Source of the DNA: Pacificoceanicola onchidii
Lineage (GTDB): Bacteria; Pseudomonadota; Alphaproteobacteria; Rhodobacterales; Rhodobacteraceae
Reading direction: 5' to 3'
DNA: 64,000 nucleotides
NCBI RefSeq assembly: GCF_004804335.1
Contig: NZ_SRXY01000002.1
Location: forward strand, 73,306-137,305
Positions 42,540 through 53,228 of the stretch are shown piece after piece. The notes under the pieces are model-generated. The model made no database searches. It was not told the origin of the DNA and saw nothing but the letters and a program-made list of their open reading frames with translations. The first letter of the stretch is position 1. Each line of letters opens with the position of its first letter. Both the position numbers and the translations under genes were made by a program.

Positions 42540-42573
42540 GTCGTTCCTCCCGCCCGGTTCCGCTGCCCGGGTC

Positions 42574-42603
42574 TTGAAACCAAAATGCCTGACATTTAAA
42601 TGT
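42574..42603. promoter_or_regulatory. Operator palindrome and promoter between gntR and the dmd operon
   Basis: A perfect 12-base palindrome ACATTTAAATGT (42592-42603) lies in the 71-bp divergent gap. Rightward, TTGAAA (42574-42579) and TAAATG (42597-42602) are 17 bases apart, placing the -10 inside the palindrome and the start of transcription next to the gntR ATG. Binding of the encoded GntR protein there would repress itself and could block the opposite dmd promoter. Confidence 0.55.
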
Positions 42604-42610
42604 AAGACAA

Positions 42611-43375
42611 ATGAAAACAGACAAGCAAAAACAAGGCACTGACCTTCCTGCGCAAATTGCCAAGGCGCTCAGGGATGCGATTCTGACCGGGGAGCTGACG
42701 GCGGATGAGCGGCTGCCGTCCGAATCGGATCTGGCCGAGCGATTTGATGTATCGCGGCCCACGGTGCGGGAAGCCTTGAAGAAACTGGCGGCGCAATCGC
42801 TGATCCGCACGGAGCGCGGCGCGTTCGGCGGGGCCTTTGTGCGGCGCTTGTCCTACACCGAGGCGCAGGCCTTGCACGCCACGTCCTCGACACTGCTTTT
42901 GTCGATCAACGAAGTGAGTTTCGACGTCGCCTGCGAGGCGCGCTTTTCGCTCGAACGCGCCTGCACCGCGCTGGCGGCCGAGCGCCGCGACGACGGCGAT
43001 CTGGCGCGGATGCGGGCGGAAATCACGCGGCAGAGCGCGCCGGGCCTGTCGGACGAGGCTTTCTGCGCCTCGGACGTGGCGCTGCACCGGGCGCTGGTGG
43101 ATGCGGCCAAGAACCCGATCCTGTCCTACCAGCTCGCGGGCGCGGTTGAGGCGATGCAACCTCTTATGAACATGATCACTTTCTCTGCCCGTTCGCGCGA
43201 GCGCATCGTCGGGTTTCACACCGCGCTGACCGATGCCATCGCTCGCCGGGAACCGGCGGCGGCGGATGCGATCCTGGGCGAATTGGAGCTTTACACGCTG
43301 GCCCTGGGCAAAGGCATCATCGCCGCGCGCAAGGCGCGGGGCGGCATGTTCAAGGCGCAGGATCAGGCCGGATAG
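42611..43375 (+). CDS. GntR-family regulator (FCD type) of the dmd operon
   Basis: A 254-residue regulator with winged helix RLPSESDLAERFDVSRPTVREAL and an FCD domain (ARFSLERACTALAA, SDVALHRALVDAAKNP, FHTALTDAIARREPAAAD). It is divergent from the DUF2182-DUF1326-dmdA-acuI operon, as seen for the regulator beside dmdA in other roseobacters. There is no ribosome site and a promoter is predicted to start transcription right at the ATG, so the message may be leaderless. The likely effector is DMSP or acrylate/acryloyl-CoA, by analogy only. Confidence 0.87.
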   Translation: MKTDKQKQGTDLPAQIAKALRDAILTGELTADERLPSESDLAERFDVSRPTVREALKKLAAQSLIRTERGAFGGAFVRRLSYTEAQALHATSSTLLLSINEVSFDVACEARFSLERACTALAAERRDDGDLARMRAEITRQSAPGLSDEAFCASDVALHRALVDAAKNPILSYQLAGAVEAMQPLMNMITFSARSRERIVGFHTALTDAIARREPAAADAILGELELYTLALGKGIIAARKARGGMFKAQDQAG

Positions 43376-43397
43376 GCCCGCCCTCCCCTTTCAACCC

Positions 43398-43868
43398 TTA
43401 CAAGATCAGACAGGTGGTTGTTCCAAAGGCCACCACACGCCCCTGATCGTCTGTCAGCTTTGCCTCTGACGTGGCGGTCCGGCGACCCAGCGTGATCAGA
43501 CGCCCTTCGCAGCGATAGGTCTGGCCGATCTTCGGCGCGCGGGTCATATTGGTTTTGACCTCGACCGTGGTGTACCCCTGCCCCGCTTTCAGCGCCGAGT
43601 GCACCGCGCAGCCCAAGGCGCTGTCGAGCACCGTCATCGCCCAGCCGCCATGCACGCCGCCCATGGGGTTGGTGAAAGCTTCGGGCGGGCTGCATTCCCA
43701 GACCACGCGCCCTTCTTCGGCCTCGACCACCCATTGGTTCGACACGCCGCAGACCCCGGGCGCGGGCAGATCGCCGTTCATGATCTTGCGAAACAGGTCC
43801 ATGCCGGACATCGACAGGATCACCTCCATCGGGATTGGGCCAAGGGCGGTTTTGTCAAACGGGGGCAT
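43398..43868 (-). CDS. Hotdog-fold thioesterase (PaaI family)
   Basis: A 156-residue acyl-CoA thioesterase. The catalytic segment reads NPMGGVHGGWAMTVLDSALGCAVHS and VEVKTNMTRAP follows, as in PaaI/YbdB-type enzymes. AAAAGG precedes the ATG at 43868. It converges with gntR and has no operon partner. The acyl substrate is unknown. Confidence 0.85.
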   Translation of the reverse strand: MPPFDKTALGPIPMEVILSMSGMDLFRKIMNGDLPAPGVCGVSNQWVVEAEEGRVVWECSPPEAFTNPMGGVHGGWAMTVLDSALGCAVHSALKAGQGYTTVEVKTNMTRAPKIGQTYRCEGRLITLGRRTATSEAKLTDDQGRVVAFGTTTCLIL

Positions 43869-44059
43869 GGCGGGGCCTTTTCGTGCTGGGCGCGCCCGCG
43901 TCTCGTGGCGCGCTGGTGTCTGGTGGCGGGTTGCACATGGCATTTGGGCCCCGGAACGCCGCGCCTTGGCAAGCCGAAACCCGCGATCTTCTGAAGTTCC
44001 GTTGTGTCACAAAACCGATCTGCGCCCCGCGATGGACAGACTGCGTTTGGGCGTGTTCT

Positions 44060-44326
44060 AGGGGGCGTCTGCATTTACCACGCGCCGCCTGCGCGAGACG
44101 GATTTTGCTCAGAGCAAGGCATCTGGCGCGCCGAAGTATCCATACTTTCAGCGCCAGATAACGCAGCGCGGGGCAAAATCCGCCGCGCCCCTTTGGGGTT
44201 TCGCCAAAATTGCCCCTCCCTGCGTTATTTGAGCTTGCATGAGCGGGCTCGTCCTGCGCTCAAATGCCTTGTGAGGAGCAATTTTGGGCTGAAACAGGCG
44301 GTGCGTGGTAAATGCAGACGCCCCCT
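44060..44326. repeat. Inverted-repeat-bounded non-coding element, copy 2
   Basis: A 267-bp element with 32-bp terminal inverted repeats (44060-44091 and 44295-44326, one mismatch), nearly identical in sequence to the element at 27015-27368 but without its two extra palindromes. TA flanks the left end; the right end has TG. The interior can fold into nested hairpins: CTGGCGC..GCGCCAG (44125-44158), CAAAATTGCC with GCAATTTTGG, and TTTGAGC with GCTCAAA. No gene is seen. The rest of the gap 43869-44059 holds nothing recognisable. Confidence 0.8.
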
Positions 44327-44359
44327 GGTTTCGGCAGAGCAAGACGATGAGGACACCCC

Positions 44360-44755
44360 ATGAAAATCACCCGTTCCGGCCAAGTGCCGTCCAGACGTGG
44401 CCCCGAAGACTGGTTCACCGGCGCGGTCCGCCTTGATCCGCTTTTTGACGGCGACGCGCCGAGCCGGGCGTCCGGTGTGCATGTCACCTTCGAGCCCGGC
44501 GCGCGCACCGCATGGCACACGCACCCGGCCGGCCAGACCCTGATCGTGACCTTCGGGCGCGGGCTGGTACAGCGCGCGGGCGGCCCGGTGGAGGAAATCC
44601 GCGCCGGGGATGTGGTCTGGTTCGAGCCGGACGAAAAGCACTGGCACGGGGCCGCGCCGGACACGGCGATGAGCCATATCGCCATCCACGAGTCCGTGGA
44701 CGGCTCGGCTGTGACATGGATGGAGAAGGTGACGGAGGCGGAGTACGGGGGTTAG
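44360..44755 (+). CDS. Cupin-domain protein
   Basis: A 131-residue single-domain cupin. Motif 1 is [17 protein letters not shown] with the metal histidines and motif 2 is [17 protein letters not shown]. Similar proteins are annotated as cupins near carboxymuconolactone decarboxylases or as mandelonitrile-lyase-like enzymes. No operon partner is present; it starts 33 bases after the repeat element and is followed by a terminator. Function unknown. Confidence 0.82.
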   Translation: MKITRSGQVPSRRGPEDWFTGAVRLDPLFDGDAPSRASGVHVTFEPGARTAWHTHPAGQTLIVTFGRGLVQRAGGPVEEIRAGDVVWFEPDEKHWHGAAPDTAMSHIAIHESVDGSAVTWMEKVTEAEYGG

Positions 44756-44776
44756 AGCTGCCCTTCTAGGCAGGCA

Positions 44777-44816
44777 CAAAAAAACGCCCCCGCGAACTCG
44801 CGGGGGCGTCTTCATT
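44777..44816. terminator. Bidirectional terminator between the cupin gene and acnB
   Basis: A perfect 11-base stem ACGCCCCCGCG/CGCGGGGGCGT (44784-44794 with 44799-44809) closes an AACT loop. Seven A's precede it and TCTTCATTTC follows, so it works for both the rightward cupin gene and the leftward acnB. Confidence 0.9.
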
Positions 44817-44832
44817 TCAGATCAGGCGCTGA

Positions 44833-47625
<2,793 letters not shown>

Positions 47626-47712
47626 GACAGTCCCTACGGTTGCGTTCTCGTTTCACTTGCGGGCCGGACCAGAGGGGTCCCGGGCTGGCCGGATCAAGCA
47701 ATTGTATGCGGC

Positions 47713-47740
47713 AGTATACCAAAGTTGTCCTTCGGGCAAG
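47713..47740 (-). promoter_or_regulatory. Candidate acnB promoter
   Basis: On the leftward strand TATACT (plus 47713-47718) is a near-consensus -10 box. CTTGCC or TTGCCC (plus 47734-47740) stands 15-16 bases upstream as a -35. Transcription would start near 47706, giving a leader of about 80 bases. The -10 sits within GTATACCAAA, which also occurs in the palindrome at 61260-61273. Confidence 0.45.
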
Positions 47741-48152
47741 AGGGTCGCCAAACGCAATTGCCTCGGATTGCGGCGGTCTGACGTGCAAACCGCTTTGTGT
47801 CCAGTTGACACGGTGCCTCACCTCTTGATCCGCTTTACAGGACCGGGCGCGATTTCGCCACGGTCATTCCCGGCCCATGTCATTGAATTGCTTTGCTTTG
47901 CACATAGCTGTTTTGGCAAAGGCCATGGGTCATGAAGGTGCGTGTGTTGGAAAACCGGTTTGCGAAGAATGTGTTTGGGGCCTGTAGGCCGCCTTACGGC
48001 TCTGACGGCAGCAGAGGCGGCGTGGTTCCGGGCGCGCCGAGCGGGCTGGTGGAATATCGCCAAAACCGAAGCCGAGTGATTCCGCCGCTGGCCGGACGGT
48101 TACGGGAAAGCTTCAAGCACCCAGCCGGGGCCAGCCCTGAAAGGATCACGGG
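47741..48152. other. Non-coding gap upstream of the cytochrome gene
   Basis: About 410 bases with no convincing gene on either strand. Short open frames lack ribosome sites and recognisable products. A TTGACA at 47802-47807 on the plus strand has no good -10 behind it. The base composition is somewhat less GC-rich than the neighbours in the first half. The stretch presumably holds the promoter of the downstream cytochrome gene, but I cannot place it. Confidence 0.4.
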
Positions 48153-49769
48153 ATGAAAACGCTTGTCGCTTTTACTGCCGGGATCGCCCTGCTGGCCACC
48201 GGGCTGTGGTTCGGTGCGAAACATGAAGCGGACACCCGCGCCGCGCCGCGGGTTGCAATGGACCCCGGGGCCTCTGCGCGCGGGGCGGCTGCCTTCGTCG
48301 GAGAAGACTTCGGCGGGCTGAGCCTTGCCGCGCTCGAAAGCCACGCCCTGCCCTGGAAGCTGGTTTCAGCGGCGCTGGTGCTGGAGGCGCAGGCGGATGA
48401 TCCGGACCGGCCCGCCACGCGCGGCACGCTGAACGCACGGCTGGCGGAGTTCGGCCTGCTGCCCGGAGCGGCGGTGGTCAACCTGCCCGCAGGCACCGGC
48501 CCGCGCCCGCTCGCCAAACCGCTCGGCGTGACCTTCGGCGAGATCAGCCCCATCGCAGGCGCGCCCGTGGAGGTCGCCAACCTCGGCTGCGCCGCCTGCC
48601 ACGCGGGGGTCACCTATGACGCAGAGGGCTTCCCGCGCCCGGAGGCGGCGTGGATCGGCATGCCGAACACCTCGCTCAACCTCGAAGCCTACACGCTGGC
48701 GCTCTTTACCGCGTTGAAAGCCCATGCGGACGCGCCGGAGCGGTTGCTTGGCATGGTGCAGACGCTCTACCCGGACACCGGCTGGCGCGAGCGTCTCACC
48801 TTGCGCTGGCTTGTGCTGCCGCTGGTGCAAAGCCGGCTGGCCGAGACGCCGGAAGACCGGCCCCTGCCCTTCCCGAACGGGGTGCCGGGGGCGACCAACG
48901 GGGTGGCCGCGCTGAAACATGTCTTTGGCTTGCCGCTGATCGGTGGCGGGGCGGCAGACGCAGGCATTGTCTCGATCCCCGATCTGGGACACCGGCACTG
49001 GCGCAGCAGCTTGCTGGCGGACGGAGCCTATGCGGTTCCGGGCGCGGCACGTCAGGTGGAGACAGGCCCGGCAGACAACACGCCTGAGAAGCGCGCGGCG
49101 CTGGCGCAGATCACCACTTTCTTCACCGTGCCGAGCATGGGCGTGCATCCGGGTGCCGCCAAGGCTTTCGCGCAAGAGGCCACGGACATCTTCGAGTTCC
49201 TGAATGCCGACTATGCACCGCAGGGTTTTCCGGGCCTCACGGACCCGGCGGCGGCGGCGCAGGGCGCGGCGCTCTATGCGGCGGAATGCAGCGCCTGTCA
49301 CGGGTCCTATGAGATCACGGACGGGCGCGCCCGGCTTCTGTCCTTCCCCAACTGGATCGGCGATGTCGGCACGGATCCTCTGCGGGCCGAGGCTTTCTCC
49401 GAAGGTCTGACGGCCAGCATCGCGGGCACGCAATACGCCGAAACCATCGCTGTGGAGACCACCGGCGCTTACGTGGCCCCGCCCCTGACCGGCCTCTGGG
49501 CCTCCGCGCCTTACCTGCACAACGGATCTGTGCCGACGGTTTGGGATTTGCTCTCCCCTCAGGCCCGGCCAGACCGCTTTGACGTTGGCGGCCATGCGCT
49601 GGATTTTGACCGGCTTGGTCTGGCTTACCCCGGCGGCTACCAACCGTTTTCACGGCCCACCCTTTATGACACGCGTTTGCCCGGTCAGGGAAACGGCGGG
49701 CACGCGTTCGGCGCAGACCTCAGCGATGCGGAGAAGCGGGCGTTGATTGGGTTTTTGAAGGGGCTTTAG
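48153..49769 (+). CDS. Secreted di-haem c-type cytochrome (peroxidase/RoxA-like)
   Basis: A 538-residue exported protein with an N-terminal signal/anchor helix (about 4-22). Two c-haem motifs occur: CAACH (Cys146-His150) and CSACH (Cys379-His383). The C-terminal signature APYLHNGSVPTVWDLL and NGGHAFG...LSDAEKRALIGFLKGL match di-haem cytochromes of the cytochrome c peroxidase/MauG superfamily, particularly RoxA-like proteins. AAAGGA precedes the ATG. The substrate is unknown. It converges with and overlaps the nitroreductase-like gene by four bases at the stop codons. Confidence 0.82.
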   Translation: MKTLVAFTAGIALLATGLWFGAKHEADTRAAPRVAMDPGASARGAAAFVGEDFGGLSLAALESHALPWKLVSAALVLEAQADDPDRPATRGTLNARLAEFGLLPGAAVVNLPAGTGPRPLAKPLGVTFGEISPIAGAPVEVANLGCAACHAGVTYDAEGFPRPEAAWIGMPNTSLNLEAYTLALFTALKAHADAPERLLGMVQTLYPDTGWRERLTLRWLVLPLVQSRLAETPEDRPLPFPNGVPGATNGVAALKHVFGLPLIGGGAADAGIVSIPDLGHRHWRSSLLADGAYAVPGAARQVETGPADNTPEKRAALAQITTFFTVPSMGVHPGAAKAFAQEATDIFEFLNADYAPQGFPGLTDPAAAAQGAALYAAECSACHGSYEITDGRARLLSFPNWIGDVGTDPLRAEAFSEGLTASIAGTQYAETIAVETTGAYVAPPLTGLWASAPYLHNGSVPTVWDLLSPQARPDRFDVGGHALDFDRLGLAYPGGYQPFSRPTLYDTRLPGQGNGGHAFGADLSDAEKRALIGFLKGL

Positions 49770-50740
49770 ACAATCACCTCGTCCAAGCTCCTGCGCGCCC
49801 GTGCGAACGGTGTGTGGTCCGGACGCGGGCCGATGCGGAAGGCAGAGACGAGGCGGCGGTCTTCGGACAATCCGGCCTCGGCGCTGATCTGTTGGGCAGT
49901 CTGCGGGTCATCGGCCAATGCGGCCAGCACGGCGGCCCCGAAACCGGCGGCCTCGATCCTCAGCCAGGCGCGATAGAAGGCGCGGCCCGACGTGAAGGGG
50001 TCCTCGTCCTTCGGCCGGTGAAAGAGCAGGATGGCGGTCGCGGTTCTGGTCTTGGGGGCTTCGGCCATCAGCGTCTCGGCCAGACCAAAGCGATTGAGCA
50101 GGCCAAAGCCCGGCCCCATGACCACCCCTGCCCCGAGGCTCTCAAAGCGGCTGAGCCGCATGGCCTCCGAGTTCATCCCGTCCCGCGCCCAACGCGCATG
50201 CCCGCGCCGGAGCCGCATCCAGGCCAGCAGTTCCTTGCGAAACGCAGTCTGTTTGAGAAAGAGTAAGCTGGCCTTGTCCAGCACCTCCGCGATCTCGGCG
50301 ATCTGGTGCGGGTCAGTGATGGCGGTGCAATCCTGCCCGTTGAGCGTTTCGGCGGTCTGTCTGTGGACATCTGTGGCAGGCGCAAAGCCTCCGCGCCAGC
50401 TTTGACGGGTGGGGACGTGCCTAGCCAGCGGATCGGGGTCCGCGCCTTTGCTCAGGCGCACCTCCGCGATGGGGCGCAGCGGGCCGTCCGTAGCGGCGGG
50501 CGGGGTTGTCTGAACGGTCAAGCCCGCCTCGGAGGCCGCGAGCGAGAACCCTTCAAACGCCGCGCCAAGGCTCTTGGCCACATCGGCCCCGGTGGGATCG
50601 GCGGCGGGCAGGCTGTGCCGCGTGTCCTGCAACAGCGTGACGGTCTCCCCGCTCAGCCGCCAACGCGCGGGCTGGACGTTGTGCACGCTTGGGGCCATGG
50701 CGGCTTTTTCGACGAGGGTGCGGAAGAGATCGGGTGTCAT
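49766..50740 (-). CDS. Nitroreductase-family flavoprotein (Acg-like)
   Basis: A 324-residue FMN-dependent nitroreductase-fold protein. The N-terminal AMAPSVHNVQPARWRL motif gives the FMN-contacting residues. A double-length fold with a second diverged half (MRLRRGHARWARDGMNSEAM, LLFHRPKDEDPFTSGRAFYRAWLRIEAAGFGAA) resembles the Acg/Rv3131 group. It lies downstream of the ThiF-containing operon in the same direction but 214 bases away, with an inverted repeat between. ThiF and nitroreductase domains are fused in Mycobacterium tuberculosis Rv1355c, so a functional link is plausible. Confidence 0.78.
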   Translation of the reverse strand: MTPDLFRTLVEKAAMAPSVHNVQPARWRLSGETVTLLQDTRHSLPAADPTGADVAKSLGAAFEGFSLAASEAGLTVQTTPPAATDGPLRPIAEVRLSKGADPDPLARHVPTRQSWRGGFAPATDVHRQTAETLNGQDCTAITDPHQIAEIAEVLDKASLLFLKQTAFRKELLAWMRLRRGHARWARDGMNSEAMRLSRFESLGAGVVMGPGFGLLNRFGLAETLMAEAPKTRTATAILLFHRPKDEDPFTSGRAFYRAWLRIEAAGFGAAVLAALADDPQTAQQISAEAGLSEDRRLVSAFRIGPRPDHTPFARARRSLDEVIV

Positions 50741-50781
50741 TTATTGGGGTCTCCCTGTTGAGGGAACGCAAGAAGCGCCCA

Positions 50782-50911
50782 GGGTCGCGCCCGACCTCGA
50801 GGGCGGGCCGTGCTTTGTGTGTTGCCGGTTCTCAAGAACGCTTTTGCCGCGACTATTCGGGTCGTCCCGCCATTTCGCGCCCGCCCTGGGGGGCGAGGTC
50901 GGGCGCGAACC
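50782..50911. repeat. Large intergenic inverted repeat
   Basis: A 26-base sequence at 50782-50807 (core GGGTCGCGCCCGACCTC) recurs inverted at 50880-50911 (core GAGGTCGGGCGCGAACC) with a six-base insertion, separated by about 70 bases. It fills most of the gap 50741-50954 and could form a long cruciform or terminator between the GNAT gene and the nitroreductase gene. Confidence 0.6.
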
Positions 50912-50954
50912 GGATCGGCAAGCGATCCGGGGGAAAGATGCCCATGTGCCGCAC

Positions 50955-52040
50955 TCATGACAGCCCCTTTCGAAACAAGTGCAGCCGGTGGAGCGGCTCT
51001 GCGCCGAGTTTCTCCATCATCCGCAAGGACCCGGCGTTCACGTCTGCGATCCATGTGATGCCAAGGCTCTCATAGCCCGCGCCTTTCAGAGCCGTGATCG
51101 TATGGGCCAGCATGGCGCTCATCAGCCCCTTGCCGTGGCTGCTTCGCGAGACCGAGTAGAAGATGATCACCGCCCGCCGCCGCCGGAGCCGGTAGCGCAG
51201 GAAATGCCATGGGGTCAGCAGCGAGAACCGGGAGCGTGAAGCCCGCAGGAAGCCGTTCAGGTCCGGGATGCAGATCACCACGCCAACCGGCGTCTCGCCG
51301 TCCTTCAGAACCGAGGACAGACGCGGGTCGATGATCGTCATCATCTCTCCCGCCTGAAAGGTGAACTCTTCGGGCGTGAGCGGCACGAACATCGGGTTCT
51401 CGGCGAAGCCGTCATTCAGCACCTGCCGCGCCTCTTCCATGCGGGGTTTGAAGGTGCGGCGTTTGACCGGGGCGAAGTGGTGGCCGTCGGGCAGCGCGGC
51501 CTGCGGCAGGCGCGCCTGAGCAAGGTCAAGCTCAAAGGTTGTAACCGGGAAGACGGGCGCGTAGCCCTGCCCGCGCAGAAGATCCGGGATATGCGGCGGG
51601 TTCAAAACCATATCCGTATAGCCGGGCCGGTCGAACCCGTCCGTCTGCACCCCCATCTGTTGCATGGCCGTGAGGTTGAAGTTCCCTGCGATCTCGTCAA
51701 AGCCGCGTGTCCGCGCCCATGTCTCAGCGCGGGTCAGGAGGGCCCCGGCCACCTCCGCATCATTGGCGCAATCAAAGAAGCCAAAGGAGGCGCGATTGGT
51801 GCCGTGCTTTTCGTTGGAGGCGGCGTGGGCATGGACCACGATCCGGCCCAAAGGCTGCCCGTGTTTGAAGGCGGTGAGATAGGTGAAGCTGTCTTCGCTG
51901 GGAAACAGCGGGTTTGTCCCGGCGGTCAGGAAGCGTTTGAGGTCCGATTTGAAAGGGGAGACGTAGGGCTGCTCCGTGCCGTAAGCCTCGAAGGGGACCG
52001 CAAAAAAGCTCTCGAAGTGCTTTTCCTTGAGGGTGATCAT
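50955..52040 (-). CDS. YghO-like GNAT-superfamily protein
   Basis: A 361-residue protein resembling E. coli YghO-type proteins with GNAT folds. Recognisable parts are FFAVPFEAYG...YVSPFKSDLKRFL at the N-terminus, RAETWARTRGFDEIAGNFNL, GVQTDGFDRPGYTDMVLNPPHIPDLL, and a C-terminal acetyl-CoA-type segment FYSVSRSSHGKGLMSAMLAHTITALKGAGYESLGITWI. The reaction is unknown. It is the last gene of a leftward operon and overlaps the membrane-protein gene by four bases. Confidence 0.75.
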   Translation of the reverse strand: MITLKEKHFESFFAVPFEAYGTEQPYVSPFKSDLKRFLTAGTNPLFPSEDSFTYLTAFKHGQPLGRIVVHAHAASNEKHGTNRASFGFFDCANDAEVAGALLTRAETWARTRGFDEIAGNFNLTAMQQMGVQTDGFDRPGYTDMVLNPPHIPDLLRGQGYAPVFPVTTFELDLAQARLPQAALPDGHHFAPVKRRTFKPRMEEARQVLNDGFAENPMFVPLTPEEFTFQAGEMMTIIDPRLSSVLKDGETPVGVVICIPDLNGFLRASRSRFSLLTPWHFLRYRLRRRRAVIIFYSVSRSSHGKGLMSAMLAHTITALKGAGYESLGITWIADVNAGSLRMMEKLGAEPLHRLHLFRKGLS

Positions 52041-53218
52041 GGGCGCGCCTCATTGTCTTTGAGCAGGACCGCCATGCGCCGGGCGAGGCGGAATTCCTGC
52101 TCTTGTCGCTCGGATTGCGCCAGCCCCGGCACGGTGAGCGCCATGATCTGGAACGGGGACTCCGAGAGCAGAAAAGCGTGGGTTGCGCCGAATTTGGTGA
52201 AGAGCCAGTTGGCTTGTTCTTTCAGGCTTGCGTCCGCGATGGTGGGCACGTCCTGCGCGCGCAGGAGACCCGTCTCATTCAGATACGCGCGGAAGCGGGC
52301 GTCGAAATCAGTCAGGCTAGCGCCCTCCAGCCGGGTCATGCCTGCCGCCTCAAACGTTTTGACAAGATCGCCCAAAGTCTGAGCTTGAGACAGCTTGGCG
52401 AGGAGCGCGCCGCGCGCCTGCCTTCGTGCGCGTTTGGCGGCCACAAAGACCAAGGCGAGCATGGCAGCGGCGAGCGTGATGGCGACAACCTGAACCGTGG
52501 CGCGCGCGTCGAGCGTGGCGAGTGCGGATATGGCGAAGGCGGCGGCGAGCACGATCCCGGTGGTCACCGCGAGAACAGAGAACGACAGGCGGGACTGATC
52601 CGCGCCGCTGCGCAGGCTGAGCGCCAGCCAGCAAAGCGCGAGGATGGCGAGGCCCGACAGGCGGACCGGCATGTCCAGTGCGCCGATGCGGAAGTCGGTC
52701 AGGGCCAGCGGCAGGATCAGGGCAAGGGCCAGCAGCAACCGATCCAGTGTTCTGTTTTCCGATGGGGAGAGCGCGCTGCGGTCGCGGGTGAGGACCAGCG
52801 CCACAAGCGCGGCAAAGGTCAGCGCCTGATACGCCGCCATGATGACAAGCGCAGTGCCCGCGTGCTGGCCGGGCGTAAACAGGGCGGCCAGCGCCAGAAG
52901 CCCGGCCCCGCCGGCCGTCCAGAGTTTCAAGGGCGCAGGCGCATGACGGCGCATCAGCGCCTCGCTCACCAGAAGGGCTGCGAGCGGGATCAGCCCGGCG
53001 GCAAGGAAGGTCAGGCGTCCGATGCCCTCCCATCCGGTCAGCCATTGCACCAGACGCGCCGCGAGCATCAGTGCGACCACGCGGATGGCAAAGAGAAAGC
53101 GGCGCGTCACGGGCTCGCGCGGGTACTGGGCGCGCAGCACCTGTCCAAAGAAGAACAGCCCCAGGAGGCTGGACAGGCTGACAAAACTGTCAGCGATGAT
53201 CTCTGGCGCTAAGGTCAT
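52037..53218 (-). CDS. Polytopic membrane protein with C-terminal cytosolic domain
   Basis: A 393-residue protein that I do not recognise. The first 270 residues form about nine hydrophobic helices. The last 115 residues are soluble (LSQAQTLGDLVKTFEAAGMTRLEG ... FTKFGATHAFLLSESP) and could be a degenerate GAF-like or regulatory domain. It sits 10 bases after the ThiF-family gene and overlaps the GNAT gene by four, so it belongs to the operon. It may be a membrane anchor, sensor or exporter for whatever the operon makes. Confidence 0.6.
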   Translation of the reverse strand: MTLAPEIIADSFVSLSSLLGLFFFGQVLRAQYPREPVTRRFLFAIRVVALMLAARLVQWLTGWEGIGRLTFLAAGLIPLAALLVSEALMRRHAPAPLKLWTAGGAGLLALAALFTPGQHAGTALVIMAAYQALTFAALVALVLTRDRSALSPSENRTLDRLLLALALILPLALTDFRIGALDMPVRLSGLAILALCWLALSLRSGADQSRLSFSVLAVTTGIVLAAAFAISALATLDARATVQVVAITLAAAMLALVFVAAKRARRQARGALLAKLSQAQTLGDLVKTFEAAGMTRLEGASLTDFDARFRAYLNETGLLRAQDVPTIADASLKEQANWLFTKFGATHAFLLSESPFQIMALTVPGLAQSERQEQEFRLARRMAVLLKDNEARP

Positions 53219-53228
53219 GGCGAGAGGC

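Noticed and set aside
47932-48156. A 74-residue gene before the cytochrome gene
   Set aside because: No ribosome site and no recognisable product; it runs into the start of the real gene.
48153-49769. MauG partner of methanethiol oxidase
   Set aside because: It is more than 9 kb from mtoX, in another unit, and its C-terminal signature is closer to RoxA-like cytochromes; no link is visible.
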